From assembly GCA_026005135.1 (NCBI GenBank), contig BPKM01000005.1, positions 62,001-126,000 on the forward strand: a stretch of DNA of 64,000 nt, in the 5' to 3' direction. Source of the stretch: Leptospiraceae bacterium (GTDB lineage Bacteria; Spirochaetota; Leptospiria; Leptospirales; Leptonemataceae). The translations under genes were made by a program, and so were the position numbers. Below, one piece after another: positions 27,263 through 35,785 of this stretch; the first letter of the stretch is position 1; the number at the start of each line of letters is the position of its first letter. Below the pieces are notes generated by a model. That model worked only from the letters and a program-made list of their open reading frames with translations. It was not told the DNA's origin and searched no databases.

Positions 27263-27514
27263 ATGAAGCTAATTAAAATAGTTTTAATAATATTAATATT
27301 ATTTTATTTAAATTGTCAGAGTGATAGAGATTATTGCGAAGGTGAAATTGATAAAAGTTTTTGTATTGAAACATTAAAAGCTAATTTAGTGGATGATGTA
27401 TTTAGGGGTAGTAAATTGGCTTATGATCTTTGGTTGTTAGATTGTCTCAAAAAATTGGTTATAAAAAAAGACAAATGTCAGAAAACACCAAATATAATTC
27501 GTCCAGCATTTTAG
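27263..27514 (+). CDS. Small Cys lipoprotein (MKLIK type)
   Basis: 83 residues. Signal helix and lipobox FYLNCQSDRDYCEGE, then SFCIETLK, LLDCLKKL and KDKCQK. It begins one base after the CT2-type toxin gene ends, and its paralogue at 36637 follows the second copy of the same toxin domain in the same way. That repeated pairing makes it the best candidate immunity partner for this domain. Confidence 0.65.
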   Translation: MKLIKIVLIILILFYLNCQSDRDYCEGEIDKSFCIETLKANLVDDVFRGSKLAYDLWLLDCLKKLVIKKDKCQKTPNIIRPAF

Positions 27515-27516
27515 GT

Positions 27517-27822
27517 ATGATAAAAAAATGTTTTATAATTATTATATTGAATATATTGATTTTGAATTGTGCAATAGATGGATTACCTTGTGATACAGAT
27601 AATGAATTATATATAAAATATCAGGATATATGTAAAGATGAAATTGAGTGGTTCGTATACAATGAAATGATAAAAAGCAATCCAAGGTTTAGTGATGATG
27701 AGAAAACGAACAGGCTAAATACTATATTAGTTATTTGTCTATTAGCAATAGAAGAGAGAAAGAAAGAAGAAGAAAATAAAAAGAATCTGTGTGGAATAGG
27801 CAAAAGATGGCCCAAATTATAG
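27517..27822 (+). CDS. Small Cys lipoprotein (NCIDGLPCD type)
   Basis: 101 residues from ATG 27517, two bases after the preceding stop. Lipobox ILNCAIDGLPCD, then YQDICKDE, LVICLLAIEERKKEE and NLCGIGKRWPKL. The paralogue is 36855-37178, with an identical C-terminal end. The last 34 bases overlap the start of the displaced HExxH tip. Confidence 0.6.
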   Translation: MIKKCFIIIILNILILNCAIDGLPCDTDNELYIKYQDICKDEIEWFVYNEMIKSNPRFSDDEKTNRLNTILVICLLAIEERKKEEENKKNLCGIGKRWPKL

Positions 27823-28613
27823 TTGTTATAAATTTTGTGGATCCAGATGGGAGAAGTTTTGAGATGTTAGGCTTATGCAGTGCGATGATGCATATAAGTA
27901 AATGTATTCATATGGGAAATGAGATAATGGGTGGAATAGCACATTCATTTAATAGTTTTCTAAAGAGAAATATCCATACATTTAATGAGAGATTAAGAAG
28001 TATAGGTTCAGCCTATAATAAATTTACTCATTTTATGATGGGTAAAGGTAAGAAGAAAGGAGGCGATCCGACATTAAGGAAGATAGGTGAGGTAGGAACA
28101 TTTTTATGGCGATATACAACAGACCCAGCATTTATGTTAGGATTTTGGTATTCAATAGCGAATTATACAGCAGGAATATTGAAATGGATATTAACAGGAG
28201 GCAATTCAGAATATCCGAGTATAGAATATAGAGCAGGAGGGTATTTAGTGAAGGAGCCATTAGTGTTGCCAGATTCAGGGATAACGATAGGACCATTTGC
28301 GAATGTATTACCGGGAGCTGAGGAGGGCATAATACAACATGAATTAGGACATATAAGACAATATAACGAATGGGGAGGCTGGAAGTATATAGGACATTTA
28401 TGGGGTAGTTTGTTTGATTCAGGAGGAGAATGGGCAGAGAACGATGCAGATAAAAGAGCAATGACAAATTATTATGGTGGGAATGTTTTTTATTTTTATT
28501 TGTTTTATAATGCAAACATATTACGTGATAAAAATTTTCAACAATTTGTTTTGCTAATTGGATTGTATTATGGTTTTAATGCAGTAAATTTTTCTTATTA
28601 TTTTTTACCTTAA
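27789..28613 (+). CDS. Displaced RHS tip with HELGH peptidase-like toxin domain, tail variant 3
   Basis: 274 residues. Core homology is reduced to NFVDPDGR (15-22), followed by the shared SFEMLGLCSAMM linker. The domain has IIQHELGHIRQ (zinc motif at 184-188) and, about 26 residues on, GGEWAENDADKRA, a plausible third ligand. The order resembles gluzincin-type peptidases. After TNYYGGN the tail is unique (VFYFYLFYNANILRD to FSYYFLP). The start overlaps the previous lipoprotein by 34 bases, so it might be translated by coupling. Otherwise it is a silent cassette. No signal peptide. Confidence 0.65.
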   Translation: MWNRQKMAQIIVVINFVDPDGRSFEMLGLCSAMMHISKCIHMGNEIMGGIAHSFNSFLKRNIHTFNERLRSIGSAYNKFTHFMMGKGKKKGGDPTLRKIGEVGTFLWRYTTDPAFMLGFWYSIANYTAGILKWILTGGNSEYPSIEYRAGGYLVKEPLVLPDSGITIGPFANVLPGAEEGIIQHELGHIRQYNEWGGWKYIGHLWGSLFDSGGEWAENDADKRAMTNYYGGNVFYFYLFYNANILRDKNFQQFVLLIGLYYGFNAVNFSYYFLP

Positions 28614-28632
28614 AAGGAAAGGAACGAAAAAT

Positions 28633-28905
28633 ATGAAGTTTAAATATAACATTATTATAATATTAATTTTATTAATTTTAAATATAAATTGTCCATCACA
28701 AATGTTGTTAATAAAAAAGTGTAAAGAAGGTGTTGAGCTTGGCTTTATAATGGAGATTTTAGCAGAAAACATGAAAAGCAATTCTAATGAACAAGAAAGT
28801 AAAGAAAGAGATTTATTGGGAAAAATTATAATACTATTATACCAAAAAAAGTTTTATGATAAACGTTGTGAAAAAAGGTACAATAAAGGATATCCTATGT
28901 TATAA
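28633..28905 (+). CDS. Small Cys lipoprotein following tail variant 3
   Basis: 90 residues. Signal helix and lipobox LNINCPSQML, then LIKKCKEGVELGF and YDKRCEKRYN. AAGGAAAGGAAC precedes the ATG, 20 bases after the tip gene ends. Unlike the three lipoproteins after it, it has no close copy in the window, as expected for a partner of a unique tail. Confidence 0.6.
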   Translation: MKFKYNIIIILILLILNINCPSQMLLIKKCKEGVELGFIMEILAENMKSNSNEQESKERDLLGKIIILLYQKKFYDKRCEKRYNKGYPML

Positions 28906-28976
28906 AACGAATGGAGAAGATATATAAATGGGAATATAATGAATTTGTTTTATTAAATTATTATAAAAAATAGAAT

Positions 28977-29252
28977 ATGAAAAGAATATTTATATCAATG
29001 TTTTTTATAATATTTACTTTAAATTGTTATTATGTACCCCCTCGTTATTGTAAAGATTTAGGAAAGTTATCTTTAGCAACATTATTAATAGATTTAGAGA
29101 TGAGAAAAAATAAAAACATTAATTCGAATGAGGAGGAGAAAAGGAAAGATGAGGAAGCAAAATTAGCGTTGTTAAGTTTATTTCAAATCATGTTATATGA
29201 AGTACAAGACAGGACTGTCAATGCAAATGATGAAGCGAATATACCAGATTAG
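28977..29252 (+). CDS. Small Cys lipoprotein (NCYVPP type), second copy
   Basis: 91 residues. Lipobox TLNCYYVPPRYCKDLG, an acidic middle (NSNEEEKRKDEE) and the NDEANIPD end shared with 21184-21474. The first half has diverged more than the end. The next gene starts inside it at 29230. Confidence 0.6.
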   Translation: MKRIFISMFFIIFTLNCYYVPPRYCKDLGKLSLATLLIDLEMRKNKNINSNEEEKRKDEEAKLALLSLFQIMLYEVQDRTVNANDEANIPD

Positions 29253-29541
29253 AAAAATATTAAAAAAGAAATACATAATTATAATTGTGATAATACTTAT
29301 AAGTTGTATAAGATTAAGTGGTAGATATAGGACAAATTGTTCCGAGGAAGTATATTTAGTATTACATATATTAAATAATGTTATAATGGAAAAATATGAT
29401 GAATTAGATAAAGAAATAAAGAATGAATCGACAAGGATTTTATATATTTCATGTTATTTACATAATAGAGAATGGGAGGAGAAACGTAAGAAAGCAGGAT
29501 TGTATGGATATATAAAGGATAAGGTAAAGAAATGGAAATAA
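29230..29541 (+). CDS. Small Cys lipoprotein (SCIRLSG type), second copy
   Basis: 103 residues, differing from 21452-21763 at only a few positions (for example EIKNEST for EIMNEST). Same basic start, lipobox LISCIRLSG and two later cysteines. Overlaps the preceding gene by 23 bases. Confidence 0.6.
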   Translation: MKRIYQIRKILKKKYIIIIVIILISCIRLSGRYRTNCSEEVYLVLHILNNVIMEKYDELDKEIKNESTRILYISCYLHNREWEEKRKKAGLYGYIKDKVKKWK

Positions 29542-29552
29542 GAGTCAAGGTT

Positions 29553-29825
29553 ATGAAAAGAATTATAATAATTATATTATTACTATTAAATTATTGTGAA
29601 TATATGGACAGTGACATAGCCAATCCGTTTTATAAGGAAGATGGATTTAATGAAAGTGCATTTTATGCCTGTATAACAGTGATGTTGCCGAGATTAGCGG
29701 CAGTAGAGACGAAAGAAGAATTATATCGAGTAAGAGACGAGATATTGTTAATATGCACAATAAATGCGAAGATGAATAATCCCTGGATAGATATATATAA
29801 TAACGAAGGCAGGATAAGATTTTAG
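29553..29825 (+). CDS. Small Cys lipoprotein (DIANPFYKEDG type), second copy
   Basis: 90 residues. The signal helix ends LLNYCEYMDSD and the rest is almost identical to 21775-22044. Stop codon TAG overlaps the TAA of the convergent Rpn gene at 29822. Confidence 0.65.
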   Translation: MKRIIIIILLLLNYCEYMDSDIANPFYKEDGFNESAFYACITVMLPRLAAVETKEELYRVRDEILLICTINAKMNNPWIDIYNNEGRIRF

Positions 29826-30715
29826 TTTATAATTTTATATTTTTTTAAATCTTTTTTAGATAAGCCAGTAATATCACAAATGTCCTGTATTGAATATCCT
29901 TTTTTTAACATTTTTTTTGCGGTTTCTATTTTTGCTTTTAGTTGTCCTTCCTGTAATCCTTCTAATTTTCCTTCCAGTTTCCCTTTTTGCAATCCTTCTT
30001 GTAAGCCTTCTAATTTGCCTTCTAGTTTTCCCTTTTCATAATGAGGTTTAACTAAGTCCGTAATATCAGCTTCGTAAACTTTTGGCATTTTAATACCCTC
30101 TGGTAATTGTTTTTCGAAATTACTATATCTAACATAATACATTTCTTGTAATAATGCAATCATTTTTTTATCTTTAATGGGAATTAGTTTAATGTTTTTT
30201 AGACCTTCTTTTAATTTATTTTGATTAGCGAAGATATAGAGATATTCTATTTCGTAGTTATGAATATCAAGTTGATTGATTTCGATAAAGTAGATATTTA
30301 ATAAATCATTATGGAATTTATAAAGACCGTCTTGTAATAATATGGCATGTTTATTTAATAGATTTTTAAAGGATTTAGTGAAGTCTGGGGTAATAAGTGT
30401 AATAGTAGTATTATTAAGGTTAGCGGATTTTTCTCTATTACAGAAGCCAGTGAGGTAGATAAATAGGTCGTTAAAATCTTTTATGGAAGGTTTATCTTTT
30501 TCGGATTTAAAAGATATAATGTTGAATAATTTAAAATATTTAAATAATTCTAGTTTTTTAGTATCTGGATTTTTAATGATAATGATGTCTGCTTTTTTAG
30601 GTAGATTAAGGATTTCGTATTCCGTGATGACGTTGCAGTTTAGTAGTTCAAAGAAGTTTTTGGTTACGATTTTAAAGAATTCATCGTATTTAAGAGTAAA
30701 TTTATGTTCTGGCAT
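29822..30715 (-). CDS. Rpn-family PD-(D/E)XK nuclease (intact, module B)
   Basis: 297 residues from MPEHKFTLKYDEFF at 30715; a longer upstream frame to 30895 is antisense to the RHS leader and unlikely. The nuclease-like domain carries LPKKADIIIIKN and NIISFKSEKDKP, again with Ser in place of the expected ExK glutamate. The C-terminal part has KLEG/LQEG four-residue repeats, then AKKMLKKGYSIQDICDITGLSKKDLKKYKI, the helical end typical of the family. The in-frame ATG at 30088 is preceded by AGAGGG, so an 88-residue C-terminal product is possible. It is convergent with the lipoprotein train and its stop overlaps theirs. Confidence 0.78.
   Translation of the reverse strand: MPEHKFTLKYDEFFKIVTKNFFELLNCNVITEYEILNLPKKADIIIIKNPDTKKLELFKYFKLFNIISFKSEKDKPSIKDFNDLFIYLTGFCNREKSANLNNTTITLITPDFTKSFKNLLNKHAILLQDGLYKFHNDLLNIYFIEINQLDIHNYEIEYLYIFANQNKLKEGLKNIKLIPIKDKKMIALLQEMYYVRYSNFEKQLPEGIKMPKVYEADITDLVKPHYEKGKLEGKLEGLQEGLQKGKLEGKLEGLQEGQLKAKIETAKKMLKKGYSIQDICDITGLSKKDLKKYKIIN
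30086..30101 (-). promoter_or_regulatory. Internal Shine-Dalgarno and ATG in Rpn, module B
   Basis: On the minus strand AGAGGG (30101-30096) stands seven bases before an in-frame ATG (30088), opening MPKVYEADITDLV. The same arrangement is at ATG 39183 and 40170 in the module C genes and in the plus-strand Rpn at 13927, where the codons differ but the purine run is kept. Confidence 0.5.
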
Positions 30716-30768
30716 AGAAAAAAATATACAAAATAATAATAGAATAATGTCAACAAATAAAAAAATAG

Positions 30769-30879
30769 TTGCAAAGAAAAATGGTAATGATAAATAGTAA
30801 ATGAAATAAAGATGGTTAAAAATAAATTTTAGAAATTTATACAGGTGAGTATAATTTTTAAAATGAGGAGGGCCCAAAC
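30769..30879 (+). promoter_or_regulatory. Conserved RHS leader with palindrome, copy C
   Basis: Same block: TTGCAA at 30769, palindrome at 30826-30864, then GAGGAGGG before the GTG at 30880, the best Shine-Dalgarno of the three. Confidence 0.4.
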
Positions 30880-32817
30880 GTGAGGCTAAATACAAAATGT
30901 TTATATGAATTAATTATCCACTTTGGAGCATTTATCAATTTACGCTATAATGAATTGGGTCAGTTAGAATATGTACAGCGAGATGATAGAAGTTTTCTAA
31001 CGCAGATAGATTATATATATGATCACGAAGGGAATTTATTTTTAAAGAGAAGTGATTATGGAGGGAAATTAAGAGAGATACATCAGATAGATGGAAGTTA
31101 CAGGATATATACATTAAAAGATAGAGAAGTTCACGAGATAATATTTAATAAAGAAAGCGAGATATTAGGACATTTTCGCTTTAGTGGAAGGCATCATTTA
31201 GCGATGAATCCGTATATGTATTATAACAGAATGTTAGCAGGAATAAAAAGACTATTTATTAAATCAAGTTATAAGGATATAGCATCATTGATGTGGGCAT
31301 TATATTATATTACCGATAATACCAGAGCCATGCTGGAACAAATTGATACAAAAGAAATCAAGTATCTATACGAAAGAAATAAAGAAGCAATATACTATTT
31401 TATAATGTTATTATTATTTCTATTAACAATTTATATAATATATCAGAACAATCAACGTTACGAAAACAAATATAGTTATTTAAAGCAGATAATAGCATTT
31501 GTTTTAATTATTATTTTTTATCAAAGTTGTATACCGAAGCCAGAGAAATGCCCGAAATTAGAATATGCATTATTAGGACAAAATAACCAGAATCTATTAA
31601 CAACAGGTTTTATGGGACCCATACCAGCACCAGATAATAACATACCTATGGAAGTATTAATACCCGACGAAGGCGTATATTATTACGTAAATGGACTAAA
31701 TGGCAGTACAGAATTTGTCTTAAATCGCTATGGCAGACCCTTAGCAAGATATGTTTATGAACCCTATGGCAATATAAATCCTTATCTTACGAATCTTGAC
31801 CTTGATAAAAACCAATATTTCTATAAAGGCAAATTTTATTATACAGGGATGGAATGGGAAGAAGAATTACAATTATATAACTTCAAAGCACGCTATTACG
31901 ACCCTTATACAATGCGCTTTATCCAACCCGACCCAGTGCATACAGAACGCTCTGGTTTCGACAACTACGACAGATATAGTTATGTAAACAATAATCCAGT
32001 AAATTTTGTGGATCCAGATGGGAGAAGTTTTGAGATATCTGAACATGATATAAACTTATTGTATATAATAAATATGTTTCAGGATTTTGGTGTAAATATG
32101 AATAACCTTCTTATAGCTTTTGCTATAATTAATTTTTGGATGAAGAGTGTGAATGATAAAATTATGCCACCTGGATATAATTATAGTGGAAGTGGCAATC
32201 GAGACCCATATTCTAAATTTAATAATGTTCATACTGGACCAAGAAATTATATGCAATTATATTTTTTGTTAACAGACCAAAAATTTATGAAAGAAGTTTT
32301 TAATAGAGCATCATTAAGTCATGAAGATGCAATCATAACATTATATACATTAAGCAGGATATTACCCTTTGTAAGTCCAGAGCCAAAAACACCTTATGAT
32401 ATAGCAGGAATATATCATGACAGAATGGTTCCGGGCAGTAATAGTCATTTTGGTGGGTTGGATTTTTTTATGAATGAAAATGCTTTTGATAAAGCGCATA
32501 TACATGCAGATAAGGTATGGTTAGGGGAGATATGGAGAAGGCATATTAATCCAGTCCAGTATTGGGGAGAGAACTGGGGGATGAGCTGGGAGAGAGCGAA
32601 ATGGGCAGAAAGAAGTTGTGGTGTAGGAACAGGGAATTTCTGTCGGAATATAGTTTCAGGTATATATGCAATGACAAATTATATAATGGATGAGTATATA
32701 ACGTTACCGATAGGTACTATAACATTTGGTATTGATTATGTATTTAGGAGTATAAGGGTATTAAATAGGAGTGGAAGGACAAAGAATCTATTAAGACCAT
32801 CCCAATGGAGGATATAA
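30880..32817 (+). CDS. Short RHS-core protein with phospholipase A2-like C-terminal domain, module C
   Basis: 645 residues from GTG with GAGGAGGG upstream. The head is as in module A: YD remnant, hydrophobic segments at about 171-189 and 203-217, and the core to DPDGR at about 382. The C-terminal domain is different: HTGPRNYM (a GP loop near 452), SPEPKTPYDIAGIYHD with His513-Asp514, and HADKVWL about 30 residues later. TPYDxxxxxHD recurs as TPLDxxxxxHD in the module B domain. GP loop, HD dyad and AD-x-x-W together recall phospholipase A2, including the parvovirus VP1 form. It is the only uninterrupted RHS gene besides the one at 15596. The stop overlaps the ATG of the next lipoprotein by one base. 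Confidence 0.8.
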   Translation: MRLNTKCLYELIIHFGAFINLRYNELGQLEYVQRDDRSFLTQIDYIYDHEGNLFLKRSDYGGKLREIHQIDGSYRIYTLKDREVHEIIFNKESEILGHFRFSGRHHLAMNPYMYYNRMLAGIKRLFIKSSYKDIASLMWALYYITDNTRAMLEQIDTKEIKYLYERNKEAIYYFIMLLLFLLTIYIIYQNNQRYENKYSYLKQIIAFVLIIIFYQSCIPKPEKCPKLEYALLGQNNQNLLTTGFMGPIPAPDNNIPMEVLIPDEGVYYYVNGLNGSTEFVLNRYGRPLARYVYEPYGNINPYLTNLDLDKNQYFYKGKFYYTGMEWEEELQLYNFKARYYDPYTMRFIQPDPVHTERSGFDNYDRYSYVNNNPVNFVDPDGRSFEISEHDINLLYIINMFQDFGVNMNNLLIAFAIINFWMKSVNDKIMPPGYNYSGSGNRDPYSKFNNVHTGPRNYMQLYFLLTDQKFMKEVFNRASLSHEDAIITLYTLSRILPFVSPEPKTPYDIAGIYHDRMVPGSNSHFGGLDFFMNENAFDKAHIHADKVWLGEIWRRHINPVQYWGENWGMSWERAKWAERSCGVGTGNFCRNIVSGIYAMTNYIMDEYITLPIGTITFGIDYVFRSIRVLNRSGRTKNLLRPSQWRI

Positions 32818-33047
32818 TGAAGGTATTGAGAATAATAATATTATTGATGATAGTAATCAATTGTTATGATCCAGAAATGACAAAGAAACAATGTAAAGAA
32901 CAATTTAAGTCTGCAATTACTAAATTTCTAATTATAAGAGGTGATTATGAGACCTATAAAAAAAGGAGGGAATCCCAAGGGGAGACAGAAGAAGAAATAC
33001 AAAAATCATGGAATGATGGCATTACTTATATATATTATTATTTTTAG
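32817..33047 (+). CDS. Small Cys lipoprotein, candidate immunity protein of module C toxin
   Basis: 76 residues. The ATG shares one base with the RHS stop (TAATG), so translation is coupled. Lipobox IVINCYDPEMTKKQCKEQ; DYETYKKRRESQG resembles the lipoprotein at 17534. It is shorter than its relatives and ends GITYIYYYF. A further frame down to about 33140 contains GCMGQTVNCGTP and LPDCVEE, which may be its lost C-terminus after a frameshift or another remnant. Confidence 0.55.
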   Translation: MKVLRIIILLMIVINCYDPEMTKKQCKEQFKSAITKFLIIRGDYETYKKRRESQGETEEEIQKSWNDGITYIYYYF

Positions 33048-33202
33048 GGGAATATTTGGGCTGTATGGGGCAGACAGTCAATTGTGGTACTCCTGTGGAT
33101 TTTATTTTACATCTACCGGATTGTGTAGAAGAGATAAAATGATAATTAAAGCGAAAGATTAACAATAAAGAATGAATAAAAAGGGCATGAAAAGAGGTAA
33201 GT

Positions 33203-33376
33203 GATTTTAATGGAATTTATAAAAGAGAATTCAAAGCATCAGGAACAAGGTGTGGTAATGTAAGAGATTTATGTGCAGGAATAAATACGATATTTTCATG
33301 GAGTGGACAATTTATTATAGCATTACATGGCACAATTTTATTTGGATTAACGAATATATTTCATGATATATTTTAG
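33203..33376 (+). pseudogene. Remnant tail of an RHS toxin domain
   Basis: 58 codons in frame to TAG match the end of the module A toxin (17380-17524): YKREFKASGTRCGNVRDLCAG and NTIFSWSGQ. They then diverge to FIIALHGTILFGLTNIFHDIF. There is no start codon and the catalytic HD part is gone. It stands just before the CGDY-type lipoprotein, as a fossil of a deleted toxin next to its lipoprotein. Confidence 0.7.
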
Positions 33377-33402
33377 ATACCGAAAGGGAGGTATAAAATA
33401 AA

Positions 33403-33669
33403 ATGGTAGTAGTAAGATATATATTGATTATTTTTATGATAATCTTATTATCATGTGGAGATTATAAAGATTCAATAGAAAAAACTTGTGATTTTGATAG
33501 AGGAAGAATGATGCTTATATTAGATATAGTAAATGATGAGGATATAAATAATACTAAAACAGAGGAAGAATATAACCGCAAATTAAAGACTATAATTAAT
33601 TACATTAATTTATTTCTTGTATTAGAACCAGAGACGTGTTATTCAGGTAGATATCATAACAAGAGATGA
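33403..33669 (+). CDS. Small Cys lipoprotein (CGDY type), second copy
   Basis: 88 residues. A GGGAGG motif precedes the start. Lipobox ILLSCGDYKDS, then EKTCDFDRGR and LEPETCYSGRYHNKR. Paralogue of 17891-18151 in the same relative place. The next lipoprotein begins 12 bases later but is interrupted by an IS element. Confidence 0.6.
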   Translation: MVVVRYILIIFMIILLSCGDYKDSIEKTCDFDRGRMMLILDIVNDEDINNTKTEEEYNRKLKTIINYINLFLVLEPETCYSGRYHNKR

Positions 33670-33718
33670 AGTAGGGATTTATGATAAAGAAAGGAATTAT
33701 CGTATTTTTAATTATATA

Positions 33719-35504
33719 GTAAGCGCTCAATAAAGCACGTGGTGTTATAATTTTTTATTTATAATTAACTATAAGTTTAATGAAAATTGTACGAAAATAA
33801 ATTCATAATGAAAGCAATTAAAAATTTTCAAAGTATAGAAGATTGTTTATCTTATATAGAATATTTAGAGAATGTCAATCAGCAATTAAGTCAAAAACTT
33901 GATGCTAAATCTCAGGAAATTACAATAAAAGATAAAGAAATAGAATACTTAAAGAAACAATTAAAATTAAGAGAAGAATTTATTATAGCTCAGAAATATA
34001 GGTTATATGGTAAAAAATCAGAGAAATGGAGTGAGAAAGATTACCAATATAGTTTATTGTTTAATGAGATAGAAGATACGATAGAAGAATCAAAAAAAGA
34101 ATTTTTAGAATTTACTGAGGTATCATCTTATAAGAGGAAGAAGAAAAAACAAAGAAAGATAAAAGATTTGGATATACCAGTAAGAGAAATTATTCATGAC
34201 CCAGAAGAGAATCAGGTTTGTAATTGTGGTAATAAAAGAGAAGAAATAGGAAGAGAAACAAAAGATGTTTTACAGGTGATTCCCTTAGAATTTTATATAG
34301 ATAGACATATAACAATTAAAAGGGTTTGTAAGAAATGTTCACAGAATCAGAAGGTAGAGATAGTAAGTGGTGAGCCGATAAAACAATTTTTACCTAAATC
34401 GTATGCATCAGAATCCTTACTTGCCTTTTTATTGGTATCTAAATTTAATGATGGTTTGCCATTTTATCGGATGGAGAAGATATTTGAAAGGTATGGGATA
34501 GAAATACCCCGAAATACAATGTGTATATGGGCACAAAAAACAGGGATAAAATTAAGACGTTTTTATCGTTTGTTAGTGAAAGAGGCATTAAAATCATCTT
34601 GTATAGGTATAGATGAAACAGGTTTAAAGGTATTAGAGAATCAGAGAAGTAGTGGAAGCAGAAATTCTTATATGTGGGTAATGAGGACTTTAAGCTCAGA
34701 AAATCCTATGGTAATATTTTATTATAGAAAAAGCAGGAGTGCAGATTTTTTAAAAAAGGTATTAAAAGATTATAAAAATGCAGTAATAACAGATGGTTTT
34801 AAAAGTTATGAAAGTCATTTGAAAGAATTAAATATAACCCATGCAGGATGTTGGGCACATGCAAGAAGGAATTTTATAGAAGCAAAGAAAGTTTCTTCTC
34901 GTCCAGATATAGAAAAAATGCTTTATTTGATAGGGAAATTATATACAATAGAAGAAGAAATTAAAACTCTGTCTTTAGAAGAAAAAGTTTCTATAAGACA
35001 AAATCGTTCTAAAAAAATCATAGATGAGATTCATAAATTGTTAAAAGACCAATTACCTTTACAAAATCGTTTTACCCAATCAGGTAAAGCTTATTATTAT
35101 TTATTCCATCAATGGGAGAAGTTAATTCGATTCCTTGATAATCCATCGATACCCTTAGATAACAATTTAGTAGAGAATGCAATTCGTCCCTTTGTTATAG
35201 GTAGAAAAAACTGGTTATTTTCTGGAACAGAATTAGGAGCCCAAACATCAGCTATTCTATACACAATAATTGAATCAGCAAAATTAAATCAATTAGACCC
35301 TTATCATTATATAAAATATTTATTTGAACAGCTTATAGATAAAAAGAGCGATGAGGAATTATTAAAATTATTACCCCATAAAATAGACAAAAAAGAAATA
35401 GAAAATTCTTTTGTTAAGCCAGGTTGATTTAAAAAATTTTACAGTTATTTGTTTATAATTCAAACATAAAAAAAATTTATATACGCTGTTCTTTGAGCGC
35501 TTAC
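33719..35504 (+). mobile_element. IS66-family insertion sequence with 8-bp target duplication
   Basis: 1,786 bases bounded by inverted repeats GTAAGCGCTCAA and TTGAGCGCTTAC, with partial pairing further in. The direct repeat attatata (33711-33718 and 35505-35512) is the eight-base duplication typical of IS66. It carries only the tnpC-type transposase and lacks tnpA and tnpB, as in the ISBst12 subgroup. Confidence 0.92.
33808..35427 (+). CDS. IS66-family transposase (TnpC)
   Basis: 539 residues. N-terminal coiled coil (LENVNQQLSQKLDAKSQE), a zinc-finger-like segment VCNCGNKRE with KRVCKKCSQ, then the DDE domain: IGIDETGLKV, AVITDGFKSYE, CWAHARRNFIEAK and LVENAIRPFVIGRKNWLFSG, the family's most recognisable motif. 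ATG 33808 is chosen over the TTG at 33787. Confidence 0.92.
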   Translation: MKAIKNFQSIEDCLSYIEYLENVNQQLSQKLDAKSQEITIKDKEIEYLKKQLKLREEFIIAQKYRLYGKKSEKWSEKDYQYSLLFNEIEDTIEESKKEFLEFTEVSSYKRKKKKQRKIKDLDIPVREIIHDPEENQVCNCGNKREEIGRETKDVLQVIPLEFYIDRHITIKRVCKKCSQNQKVEIVSGEPIKQFLPKSYASESLLAFLLVSKFNDGLPFYRMEKIFERYGIEIPRNTMCIWAQKTGIKLRRFYRLLVKEALKSSCIGIDETGLKVLENQRSSGSRNSYMWVMRTLSSENPMVIFYYRKSRSADFLKKVLKDYKNAVITDGFKSYESHLKELNITHAGCWAHARRNFIEAKKVSSRPDIEKMLYLIGKLYTIEEEIKTLSLEEKVSIRQNRSKKIIDEIHKLLKDQLPLQNRFTQSGKAYYYLFHQWEKLIRFLDNPSIPLDNNLVENAIRPFVIGRKNWLFSGTELGAQTSAILYTIIESAKLNQLDPYHYIKYLFEQLIDKKSDEELLKLLPHKIDKKEIENSFVKPG

Positions 35505-35785
35505 ATTATATATATAAATTGCATTGTGAATATAGATACACAACAAGAGATTTGTAGAAGGAAATTAAGGCATAAAGAGAGGACAACAGCAATGCCGATA
35601 TACAAATCTTGCGAATTATATATATTTAATGAGTTTCAAGAGCAACAAGCACCCTATGAGAGTTCAAAGCAAATCATAAAATTTTATAAAGACATATATT
35701 TATTATCTTGCATAAAAAAATTACAAGAGCTCAAAGAATGCGAAAAGAAATCCAAATATATACCAGACATATATATAGAATAGAT

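Larger units (their letters stand above)
23979..30768 (+). repeat. RHS/lipoprotein/Rpn module B
   Basis: Second tandem module. The RHS gene is broken by a frameshift and an IS4-family insertion. It then carries two lipoproteins, an intact HExxH toxin tip, four lipoproteins and one intact Rpn gene. The sequence from TTGCAA through the RHS head is nearly identical to A and C. Boundaries are approximate. Confidence 0.8.
33681..35783 (+). pseudogene. Small lipoprotein (NCIVNI type) interrupted by IS66-family element
   Basis: The start MIKKGIIVFLII is at 33681-33718 and the continuation YINCIVNIDTQQEICRR is after the element. Deleting 33719-35504 and one attatata copy restores one frame of 102 residues ending LKECEKKSKYIPDIYIE. 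That is the paralogue of the intact gene at 18153-18461. The insertion falls in the signal helix, so no lipoprotein is made now. Confidence 0.85.

Noticed and set aside
30716-30895. Sixty-residue N-terminal extension of the module B Rpn protein
   Set aside because: It reads the RHS leader backwards. The other copies start at MPEHKF or MPKHKF, so the longer frame is chance.
32941-33162. Frame encoding a basic peptide within the lipoprotein at 32817
   Set aside because: It overlaps a better lipoprotein frame, lacks a ribosome-binding site and has no paralogue in the other modules.
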